From positions 1,860,001 to 1,924,000 of the forward strand of contig SPDT01000001.1 of assembly GCA_008477525.1 (NCBI GenBank): a DNA stretch of 64,000 nt, written 5' to 3'. A program made the translations under genes and the position numbers. Numbering within the stretch: the stretch's first letter is position 1; each line of letters begins with the position of its first letter. The notes under the pieces were generated by a model. It did no database searches. It saw only the letters and a list, made by a program, of their open reading frames with translations, and was not told the origin of the DNA. This DNA is from Hypomyces perniciosus. Its lineage: Eukaryota > Ascomycota > Sordariomycetes > Hypocreales > Hypocreaceae. Of this stretch, positions 54,893 through 64,000 are shown piece by piece.

Positions 54893-55330
54893 ATGGAGTC
54901 CTCCCAACCTGAGCTTGAGCCTCTACCCACTATTCAAACAAGCAGAGGAGCCTGAGCGCTTCCGTCTTGGATCCAACCCAACCAGACTCTACTATGACAG
55001 AATCTTTCCCGCGGTGTGTATAATTTCTCGGCTCTCAATCCCATTTCTTATAAGTGAAACTTCTTGGCGATGGTATCTATATATATCCCCTAATATGCGC
55101 CTGCTACAATGGCACGCGATCTCTCGTCCTGCGGGATAGGTACACCAATTGGACCACCAGCAGGGCAATATCCGGCTTGTTGATGGAAGGCTTATGGTTC
55201 TAGACTTTGAATCATCCATTTTCAATCTAAGCGATGAGGCAAAAGCTCAAGTTCTGATAACTGGCACGAGAACTGTGGCAGATCAATATCGTCAGGGCCA
55301 GGTAATAGAATGGAAAGATGGGAACTTGTA
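54893..55330 (+). pseudogene. Decayed kinase-like gene fragment
   Basis: Protein-like pieces occur in more than one plus-strand frame. MESSQPELEPLPTIQTSRGA ends in a stop. A frame starting near 54915 reads AEEPERFRLGSNPTRLYYDRIFP. After a stop at 55137 another frame reads DHQQGNIRLVDGRLMVLDFESS (55155-55220), which resembles the catalytic loop and metal-binding site of kinase-like phosphotransferases (D..QGN followed by DFE). I could not restore one open reading frame by GT-AG splicing, and an ATP-binding lobe is missing. A young pseudogene or truncated relic is the simplest reading. A multi-exon gene with unusual introns is possible. Confidence 0.35.
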
Positions 55331-55647
55331 AGTTGAATGACAGTCAACGTGCTTGATTAGACGACCGCACTCTCACGGAGTTGAGAGCAAGTATCATTCA
55401 TTCCTAATGAATACCATATACACATCGCGGCGATGTATGACATCTGTATCGCCAGAAAACAAAAGTGGGAAAAGGACAAATCCCGTCTACACCAATGGAT
55501 ATACCCATACTCCCCATCCAGGGGAAATCACATCCAGAAACCTTGTCAACTCCAAAACACCATGCCATGCCATGTCATGCCATAATACCATACCATGCCA
55601 AACGAATTTGAAGAAAAAAAAAGAAAAAAACCGGTATCCAGAAAGCT
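55331..55647. other. SAP30 downstream region
   Basis: Contains an imperfect CATGC/CATAC-type repeat near 55560-55600 and an A-rich stretch at 55612-55629. No gene seen. Confidence 0.5.
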
Positions 55648-56246
55648 TCATAAATCCGCCAGCTCAACGCCCTGTTGATTTGACCCTTGATGTTTCATCA
55701 GCCTGTCGTTGTGAACTTTGTAAATAAAGTCGACGACTACGTCGTTCTCTTGTATGCCCAGCCCGTTGAAGTGCTTGCGCACCGCCATTGCCAGCTGATC
55801 CTTGGACTGTCGCCGGGCTTGTTGCTTGCGCACCATGGTGGGAGAGCAGAGGCCTATGCTACCTGGTCGCGACAGCACCCAGTGGTGGAAAGAGCTGGAG
55901 TAGGACGCCGGCGCGGCAAGTTCGTGTTCTCGGAGGTAGGCGTGGAGCGCTCGGCGTTCGAAAGAGGGCCAGGAAATCTATGATCCCTTGACGTTAGCAT
56001 CGCTGAACCTCTCTTGAAGGGTCGCACATGGATGGGGAGACGTACGGAGGGTGCGGGCGCCTCGCTCGGGGCTTGCGCGGGTGCTGCTATCGGAGCACTA
56101 GGAGCCTCGCGATGCTGGGAAGCGAGCGTTTGTTGGCTCGCGCCGCGGCGCATCTTGGTAGCAGTGTGACCGGCGCCATTCCTCTCCTTGGGAGGAGCGT
56201 CGGCTTTGTGGTCATCGTTGTTTCGTGCAGTCTTTGTCGGCGCCAT
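55648..56246 (-). CDS. SAP30: Sin3-binding histone deacetylase subunit SAP30
   Basis: Small subunit of the Sin3/Rpd3 histone deacetylase complex that binds a Sin3 PAH domain (family knowledge). Exons on the minus strand are 56246-56046 and 55977-55648, giving 176 residues. The N-terminal 67 residues are Ala/Pro-rich and disordered, and begin MAPTKTARNNDDHK. The Sin3-binding domain is assembled at the junction, SISWPSFERRALHAYLREH. It continues with HHWVLSRPGSIGLCSPTMVR and KDQLAMAVRKHFNGLGIQEN, then VVDFIYKVHNDR. The intron has GTACGT, a GCTAAC branch and CATAG. Another frame stays open across the intron but lacks the conserved part. It diverges from the CK1 gene. Confidence 0.9.
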
Positions 56247-57178
56247 GGTATGTATGGCTGGAGAGAACGGCCGATGCGGATGCGAATGGACAGCCCGTCT
56301 TTCAGTGCAAAAAATAGAAGAATGAACTGCTACTAGCAACAATGCTATAGAGTAGACAGGGCTTTAGAGGACAAAGGCGTCGTGTTACATGGCCTGAGAG
56401 TGCTGGTTTTGTGTGGGTTTTTGCGAGGCGAGGCTGCGAGGTCTGCTGGTCTGGTCTGAGAGAAGAGATCGGTGCTGCAGGATTTAATGCACCTGACGTA
56501 CGAAGTACTGTAGCGCAGAATGACGCGCCTGGAGGTGGGCGGGCGGTGGGGGGCATTGAGTTTTAGTGGGGTTTTAATTAAGGCCGTTCTCGCGTGCCTT
56601 TTTCGGCGCTTTGTGTGCCTTTTTTTTCTTAGCCTACCTATGTACAGAGTACCTGTTGGTATTACTACTAGTACTACAGAGTACTCCGTACAAGCAGTAT
56701 TCCTGGTGCGTACCTAGCGCTGCAATAGTAATAAGCGCTGCCGTCTCTCTCTCAGCACTATGCCACATGTTTGACGCCTTCATGGCTTGAGCATGACTCG
56801 GTTTTTTCCTCTCTCTCTCTCTCCCTTTCAGATTCAATACAGCTTTTGTATGCTGTGTTGCCACGCTGGAATGGAGAGTCAACATTTTACCTAATCGGGG
56901 TGTTTGACGCCTCTGCGAGCACGCGGATTGGTTGCCCGAAATGGCATCAATCGATGTCGGTGGCGCCGCCTTTGTGGAGGATTGCTGAACCAGGCGTCTA
57001 AAAACTACAAAGAACCATATCTAATTATATAGAATTTCGCAATTGCAAACAATTACTACACTGGTTAGATGAAATAGTAGCCTCTTCGATTTGTCCAAGT
57101 CTTCACCGTGAGTGTACCATCAGTACTCCGTAGGTATCTCGATGTGACGTCCTCTTGGCGATAGCTTCATCAACCACA
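56247..57178. promoter_or_regulatory. Shared divergent region, SAP30 / CK1 gene
   Basis: About 930 nt with TACTCCGTA at 56682 and 57124, and a short CT repeat near 56811-56822. No gene seen. Confidence 0.5.
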
Positions 57179-58265
57179 ATGGTATGTAGTCCCTAGAGCC
57201 CACAATAAGAGTCTTCCTAATTATCCACAACCAGAACCTCCTAGTGAACCAAACCTACCGTATCGACGGCGTCATCGGGAAAGGTGGCTGCGGAATCGTT
57301 TGTCTAGGTGTCTCTCCCTAACCCTATGACTCAATATCACTTCAACTGACGTTTACCATAGGAACAGATATTCGCACTAACAAAAGAGTCGCCATCAAAC
57401 TCGAAAACATCAACGAAGAGATCGACCTCCTCAAAGACGAAGCAGACATGTACCGACGCCTCGCAGGCGGCATTGGCATCCCTCGCCTTCACTGGTTCGG
57501 TCGCGAGCGTGATTTCCGGGTTCTCGTCATCGATCTTCTGGGCCCAGATCTCCAGAGCCTCTTCAACTACTGCGGCCGTCGATTCTCCCTTAAGACGGTT
57601 CTCCTCCTTGCTGACCAGCTGATAACTCGGATCGAGCACATCCACTCCAAGTCCTTGATCCACAGGGACATCAAGCCGCACAATTTCCTCATGGGCTTCG
57701 GTGCCCAGGGGCATCTCGTGTATGCCGTGGATTTTGGCATGGCGGAGGAATATGAACCTGATGAAGAGGGCGATTACCATGATCAGCAGCCCTTTTGTGG
57801 AACTACGCGTTACACAAGTCTCGCCAGCCATCTTGGATATGTTTGTCTCCTCCAGTCCCCCATTAGGTAAAAACTCACAATATACAGCAAGTATCTCCCA
57901 AAGACGACTTAGAATCCCTTGCCTACATACTAGTCTACTTCCTCCGCAGCTTCCTACCATGGAACGGCCTGAACCTCCAACTCACCGGCTCCATGAAACT
58001 CAAGCTCTCGCCTGAAGAAATATGTAAGGGTGTACCTGAGGAATTCGCACGACACATTCGCTATGTCCGATGTCTTTCGTTCAACGATAAGCCAAACTAC
58101 GAAAAACTGCGCAGGATGTACGCTCGGTTGCTTGAGCGTGAGGGGTTCGAGAATGACGGTGTCTTTGATTGGACTGTGAAGATGAGGAACGAGGACACTG
58201 GCGATGACGAAGAGGAGCCGAATCTAGCGTTGCGAGAGGCTGTTTCGAGGGCATTGAAAAGATAA
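57179..58265 (+). CDS. Divergent casein kinase 1
   Basis: Ser/Thr protein kinase of the CK1 family. Exons are 57179-57181, 57235-57307, 57362-57840 and 57888-58265, giving 310 residues, a bare kinase domain without the usual C-terminal extension. The first coding exon is the ATG alone. Visible motifs are the glycine loop GKGGCGIV (16-23), VAIKLE with K38, HRD at 126-128, DFG at 149-151 and the CK1 hallmark GTTRY. The C-lobe has LESLAYILVYFLRSFLPW and ends near GVFDWTVKM, as in CK1. Differences from typical CK1 are HRDIKPHNFLMG, where the family has Asp before Asn, and a short acidic activation segment (PDEEGDYHDQQPFCG). The catalytic residues remain, so activity is likely. It is not clearly HRR25/HHP1 or YCK. 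Confidence 0.85.
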
Positions 58266-58631
58266 ATAGAAGCATCCACAGATCTAGATGGGGAGATGGA
58301 GTCACTGGACAATCAGGGGTCGTCTGTGAAAAAGCAAAACATATGAAACGGAAAAAGGCGCATCGCCAGGCCTGACGTGCTATCATATCTTTTGATATTC
58401 CAGATTTCTCACCTACACATACTCATATACAAAAAAAAAAAGTGTGTCCTCAGCTGCACAAAGGGGTATTTTAAAACAAATCAAATACGCCTTCCTAAAT
58501 GCTGGGGATAACTCTGCGGGATTGAACACCATTTCCCCTCAGATGCTATCCAACACCCTAACCGGCTCCAGTTTGCTGGTTTCGTTATACATATGTGCAT
58601 AGATGCGTATATTCGTGCATGTACACTCGTT
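58266..58631. other. Intergenic region between convergent CK1 and zinc-finger genes
   Basis: The 366-nt 3' flanks contain a short A run near 58431-58441. No gene seen. Confidence 0.6.
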
Positions 58632-61600
58632 TCACGGGACATTAACTCCCGAAGTGAGCAGGATACAGTTGTCCAGGAGATTTGCCCCCTCATGAAGCAG
58701 CTCCCATCGTGACTTTTCCAACGTGTCCTTGAGGACTAAAAGGAGCGCCGTGCTGTTGTTAATACCCCTCATGTTTCGTAGCTCGTTTGGATCTGTGATG
58801 CCGCCGTATGTCGCCAAGTAGCTTCTCATCTGTCGCCGCTTCTCCTGGTGAGTGACTGACTGCACTGTGCTTGGACAAGGCCCCTCTACCGCAAATCCGT
58901 AGCACCAGACAACAAGACCCGCAAAATACAGAACCCATGGTCGATTTAAGAGGACGTCGTCTCGCGTTTCATACGGTTCGTCCTTATGGGGACCAGTTGC
59001 GTAAGGCAGCCCCGCTTGGTCCGGTGCCAGGACGGAGCAGAGAAACTTCAGGGCATAGTAGGCGGCATCGCGAGCTCGAGCGGATGGCGCCCAAAAGTCT
59101 TTGATCCTCCTGTGCGCGCTGTTGAATTCCTGCGTTCCAATAGAGCGGCCAAGAAGTCTCTTCGCACGGGCGAATATTTGACAATCCACAATGTCCGCGT
59201 GCATAGCTATATGCGCTAGATGGTGGAGAACGGTGCGGCTTTCGAATATAATATTGAATTCATGCTTCGCTATATCATGTCGGTAGGGATCGGATGAAGG
59301 CTCATCCTGTTCCAAAGCCTTGTCAAAGTCCGATTTCCAAGAATCGTACGCTCTGGTGAGAGTGGCCCGCCACTTGTCCCGACCACCGAGCGCCTGGATA
59401 ACTCCTCCGCCAAGGACATTAACCTGGAGGTCGCGCTGGTGCATATGATAGGTAACATTGAGCAACCCTGTCATGATTACGGTTCGTCCAAACGATGTGG
59501 TGCGCACCTCCTGATTGCTCAGTGTACGCTTAAGACCCTCGAGAAACGATAAGGGCTTGACACCACGAGATATCAAGTTAGCCTCGACCCGTCCGACCTC
59601 TGCGCTGCTTGATGCTCTCCATAGCGATTCATCACAGGGTAATAGTAGCCTCATCTCGTGGGCAACCATGACAGCGGAATGGCCAAACATGGTGGCGTGT
59701 GTGGAGTCAATGACGAATGCTGCGAAAGCAGCTCGCCTGGTTCCTTCGTTGGTGATCCAATGATTCCACCATTCATCTGGTGTGTGAGCGGTGACGGAGC
59801 CTGACGACTTTCGCGATCCGTAACTGCTCTGCGGGGGCGAATCCAGAGGAGATTTGCCAATAAGGGCCCGCCCTCGTCGCATTAATGTAATTGTAGTGGC
59901 GTGATGGATGTGAGCTCGCTCATGTAGCTCTCTTGTCGAGTACATCTTTTCGTATAGCTCAAGCAGAATAAGAGTCTGAAAAACCCATAACTTGGCAGGT
60001 GGTCGAAAGCTAGGATCCATGAATACCTCCCAGCGCAGGTGCTCTGCGAGGAAATTCGAAACCTTGGCTCCGGCCATAGTCATTTTCGCCCCATGAGTTC
60101 TGTCAAGGCATGCGGCACCAATCGCCATAACCGCAACCAAAAGGTGGTTCGGTGTCTTCTCAGATGAAAAGGTTGGTTTGTGTAAAATTGGCATCTGGTC
60201 ACTGAAGTGGTACCAGTAAGAACAGATGTAAGCCTGCATCATGCGTCTGCTCAGCATGTGATCCCCTGTTGTGCGGTCGCCACCCATTATGCTCTCTTGC
60301 AATCGTCCCCCTGGTGTTCTTCTGTTCTCCTGGAAACGATCGCGGATGAAGTCAAATATTTCTTGGCTGCGTTCCTCTGTTATGTTGGCCTCTGGAACAT
60401 CTTGATCTAAAAGGTTATTGACAGCCATAACCTGTTGAGGGTCTGACGGAAAGAGTCCAGCGGTGGCATTGTCGCCAACATAAGCTGCAGGATACTCATT
60501 TCTTTGCAAGTCGCCATAGCTGATGATATCGTTAATGCGGAAATACGGTGATTGAAACGGATTCATTCACTTACTTCAATGCCGGGGGTGGTAGGACCGG
60601 TGTATGGGGAGACCCGTGTGGCAATGAATTGAACAAGTACGCCATGAAGTCCTCGGGCACCCCTACGTAGGGAGACTTGTTGGCCCCATCATCCCCAAAG
60701 ACCGGGCCGGCGCTGGACATGGCTATCTGATCAAGCATGTTCATTTCGCTTGAGTGGTGGTGTGTCGGTGTGTGGTAGTCGGTGGATGAGGTCACATATG
60801 AATGCGTCTCTTCTCTCAGCGTCGTGGCAGGTTGAAAGTGAGAGAATTGCGCAGGTGGCAGGCTGAAGGGAAGGACGTTTTGTTGAGGGACAAATCCGGC
60901 GGTCTGGGGAGCACTGCCGGACTGGCTATGATAGCCTTGATGACTAGGCACTGGTGATATAACACCATATGATCCTACATTAGTCTGGAGAGACGGGCGC
61001 ATGGGACCAGTGGAAGATTGGCCTTGGGGCGTACTGTGAGACGCAAGGTGCCCATAAGAGGAATCATGGGCAAAGCCGTCATGTCCAGCAGACGGCGTGC
61101 TTGAGGAAAATGCAGCAGGTGGGGTGCTATTTATGGGAGTGTAAGGATTGGCGGGAGGTTCCTGGGGAGATAGATGATGCATTTGTGGCGGCCGGGTTTC
61201 ATTATGGATGACTCCCATCCGATTGCTAGAGGGGGCCAAACTTGGAGAAGCTACCGAAGCTGTATGGCCGGCCATGGAGTCCCTCCTGTTGAGTTGGGAG
61301 CCCTTGGCTGTATGGCGATCCATGTGGCGCTTTAACAAGTCCCCACGGACAAAGGTCCGCGGGCAGTCTGGGTATTCGCAACGAAAGATTTGCTTTGAAT
61401 TATGATTAAGTTGATGACGGTATCTGAGCCGCAGTTAGCCTCACGGTTATATCACCGTCTCGGACAGCAATGCCATGCCGGGGTTACAGCAAACAACCTA
61501 CAGATGCTCTGCTCTAGAGTAGCTTTTCCCACAACCCTCTGCTTTGCATTCAAACCTCTTTTCAAGTCCCTTTCGGCTCCGTCTTCTCTTCCGCGCCGGC

Positions 61601-61842
61601 TCTTCAGAGTTAGAAGAGCCATCGTGTTGATCATCGCCAGGTGCACTTGGCTTTTCATCATGGCCAGTAGCTCCATTGTCTGTTGAATGACTTGGGGGGT
61701 GGCCGGGGTCGGACTGGCCAGCGGAATCTCGTGACGATCCGCCATGGCCATCGCGAGCGGATCCCATAGCGGTGGAGCTGGCCGGGGAGATGGGGAACGC
61801 CGGCTTTGTGGTACGAGATTGAGGGGCATCAATAAAAGTCAT
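58632..61842 (-). CDS. C2H2 zinc-finger transcription factor with fungal-trans domain
   Basis: Nuclear regulator combining two C2H2 fingers with a fungal-specific transcription factor domain, a known Pezizomycotina architecture. The target pathway is unknown. Exons on the minus strand are 61842-61502, 61423-60575 and 60519-58632, giving 1,025 residues. A basic stretch (RKRRRSRKGLEKR) precedes finger 1, CX4CX12HX3H. Finger 1 is split by intron 1 after the CAT codon and reads CGKSYSRAEHLYRHQLNH once joined. Finger 2 is CEYPDCPRTFVRGDLLKRH. A Ser/Pro/Gln/His-rich linker of about 250 residues follows. The fungal-trans domain has MMQAYICSYWYHFSDQMPIL and TRRAAFAAFVIDSTHATMFGH. Intron 2 (GTAAGT...ATCATCAG) removes an apparent stop. 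The first ATG in frame is at 61842. Confidence 0.9.
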
Positions 61843-63913
61843 ATCTCGAAGGGCCGATACCCCACGGAAGTACTCGAGAAGCACACGCGCAAGGCTGATG
61901 TTGCACGACGAGATGCGGCAGGCCGTTTAACGATAAGGCCGGAACGCCGAGTGTGGCTTTCAGGCTGGCGGCAGGCCGGCAGGCAGGCAGACAGGCAGAT
62001 AACGGCCCGTCTTGGCCCAAGTGAATTAGATCTGACGCCCTGGTTGTGTTGTGCGCCTAGAGAAGCGTCGACTTTGCGCGACGGGTATTGCCAGCGCGGT
62101 GGGTATGGTAAGCGTCGAGGCGCGCTTGTTGCACACAACCAACCTTGGGGCCTATATCAGCCCTTCTGCGAACCAGATGGAGGAATGTGTTTAATACAAC
62201 ATGACTGGCAGATGAGCCCGATAAGCGACGACCACGCCAATGGAGGGGACACAAGCTCAGGCATGCGGATGAGCAGCGACGGTAGGTGAAGACAGAAATG
62301 GAGTGAACGAGAGACAGATATCGTGGGATCAGCAGCGGGAAGGCGATAGAAGAGCCGCCACCCGCTGGAACTAACGGGCCACGTGGTGTACTCAAAGACA
62401 CAGCAAGCGAAGGCCGAGTAGGGATGGGGTGCGATGAGCGAATGCGAGAATGCGGGACCTGGGGTTTCGGATGGTGAAGCCGCGAAGATGCGATCACAGC
62501 GGGCACCTGGAGTTCGAGCAGACGCTGAAGCCGAGCTGGGGCACGGGCATAAGGAACAGCACAGGCTCAAGCATAAGCATAAGTGTAGACTAGTAGCCAG
62601 CTCCAGACGAGACCCAAGCGGGCGGGACTTTGTGCAACCGCTGGGCTTCTCTGTGATCGCAGGTGTGCGCTGTGTGTTCTGGGCAGTTCTTCAAAGGTGG
62701 ACGCTGTCGATGGAGGCGGGCGAAATAATCCATGGAGCGGGCGGAGGACCCCCAAGTCACTAAAAATGCGCATCCTGGCCAGTGAGCGTGAGCCGCGGAA
62801 CCCTGTACCCTGATTGGCGCCGACAGGCAGCAGATGCAGCAGTGGCATGTACTCCGTACCTGCTCCGTACATCCAGGACCACTAAGGTACATGGCAGCAT
62901 GCAGTGTGAAGCACCACAAATAAAAGTACTATCTTGATTGGTAGGTGACGGGGCGCGGGAAATGGCTGATGGCTGATCAGCCTGTCCGATTCGTGTCATG
63001 GATGTCGGTGATCTTTCTAAAAGCACGGAGTACTCCGTAAGGATGCAAGGACGATATTTCAACCTCCTCCACATGGAGTACAAGCGTTAGATGCGGCGGG
63101 CGCTGCGGCACGCTGAGGGACGGAGTACTATCACCTAAGGTAAGGTAGTACTACTCCGTAGTTAGCAGTTACCTTGGTACTACCCATGACGCGATGTTAC
63201 GCACGCAGGTGGACTTGTCTCATGCTGTATATTTTCTCTACGTCTCTATGTATCTCTTCTTCTTGTGGCTTAATTGCCAAACCAAGCACTTAACACAGCA
63301 TGGGTACGGAGCACAGATATGCACTGTTGAGGCATCAATGGATGTCGCTGTCATCGTCTGGCGCGGCTTGACCCGCCCGCTGTGGAGTTTTTGTGAGCCA
63401 CAGCAAAGTACTTAGCAGTACGAAGTACTCCGTACATAGGTACTACTACTACTACGACTAAGAGTGAGGTGGCTGAAGCCAGAGAACATGTCGTCAAATG
63501 GCCGGAGAACAATGACAATGAGAGCGACAAACCGTTGGGGTTGAATGACGCGTGACAGAAAAAAGAAGGAAAAAAATCACGCAGATGTATGTACTAATCA
63601 ACTCATGTCAAATTCATCTGATATGGCGCTGTTACATCGATTTTGGGGTCAAAGCTGTATGTACATAATACTAAGCCCGTTGAACCTATGCAGCATCTCG
63701 CGTGCGTCGATGATCTGGGGGAATAATGCCAATGGATGGTGCATGCATTGGTCCTTGTGCACAAATGCGGGGGTTATCATCGGCTGATGGGACTCAGACC
63801 CATCCATTCTCAACAATAACCATGCAAAGTCAAAACTTAGAAATAAGTTAACGGCTTCAACTACGTGACATCGCTAGGCCCTATCTGCTAGTGGAATCCT
63901 CAGGAATCTGATA
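61843..63913. other. 2-kb upstream region of the zinc-finger gene
   Basis: No gene recognised. It contains a GGCAGGCAGGCAGACAGGCA-type tract at about 61970-61998 and four TACTCCGTA copies at 62850, 63031, 63152 and 63426. It probably includes a long promoter and leader. Confidence 0.55.
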
Positions 63914-64000
63914 TCACTGATACCTTTCTTCAAGCTCATCAGCATCGTTCACACAGAAATTCCGCCATCCTCGTCCGGCAGGCTCTCGATGATTCAAACA
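63914..64000 (-). CDS. Possible C-terminal end of a further gene (partial)
   Basis: On the minus strand the last 87 bases of the window read as 28 codons plus stop, ending RNFCVNDADELEERYQ. The sequence has protein-like composition and is followed by an ordinary AT-balanced flank. Nothing identifies a family, and the call rests only on composition and the clean stop. Confidence 0.3.
   Translation of the reverse strand, partial: CLNHREPAGRGWRNFCVNDADELEERYQ

Noticed and set aside
57337..57960. 207-codon minus-strand frame across the CK1 gene
   Set aside because: It is the antisense shadow of the kinase exons, which carry clear catalytic motifs on the plus strand.
1..64000. Search for transposons, CRISPR arrays, secondary-metabolite clusters and viral genes
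   Set aside because: No transposase, reverse transcriptase, polyketide or peptide synthase, or viral replicase motif was seen, and there are no spaced direct repeats of the CRISPR type.

Overview
This window is nuclear DNA of a filamentous ascomycete, most likely a sordariomycete and possibly in the Hypocreales. The evidence is short introns (47-108 nt) with GTRNGT donors and CTAAC/CTGAC branch sites, compact convergent and divergent gene pairs, and proteins that read as ordinary Pezizomycotina orthologues. The order-level placement is an inference from protein flavour only. I see no transposon ORF, secondary-metabolite cluster or CRISPR array.

Layout, left to right. The 3' part of an MTR10-type importin-beta gene enters from the left edge. 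Next is a 989-residue protein with several zinc-cluster-like cysteine arrays, then ras1 on the minus strand. A 4.5-kb gene-poor stretch (8.7-13.2 kb) follows. A compact housekeeping block comes next: a MoaB/Mog-fold protein (8 exons), GMF1, NBP35, tRNA-Gln(CUG), deoxyhypusine hydroxylase, RPA12 and the cohesin loader SCC2/Mis4. From 27.7 to 47.5 kb there are four consecutive genes whose family members act at the vacuole: VCX1, IML1, ZRC1 and LST4. A second gene-poor stretch (39.1-43.9 kb) lies inside that run. The right part holds DBP10, a DNAJC8/Spf31-like gene, MDJ1, a decayed kinase-like fragment, SAP30, a divergent casein kinase 1 and a C2H2 plus fungal-trans-domain transcription factor. 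The last 87 bases may be the end of another minus-strand gene.

Most gene models were rebuilt by splicing open frames together at GT-AG sites and checking that the joined protein restores conserved family motifs. Three results depend on that splicing. The MoaB-fold gene needs a 9-nt microexon. GMF1 and the CK1 gene have first coding exons that are just the ATG. RPA12 ends in a 19-nt exon that completes its zinc-ribbon tail.

The best leads are the multi-zinc-cluster protein (with an embedded NPGP motif), the short dispersed motif TACGGAGTA/TACTCCGTA found about 25 times and only between genes, and the run of vacuolar/TORC1 genes. I did not find a clearly new multi-gene system.
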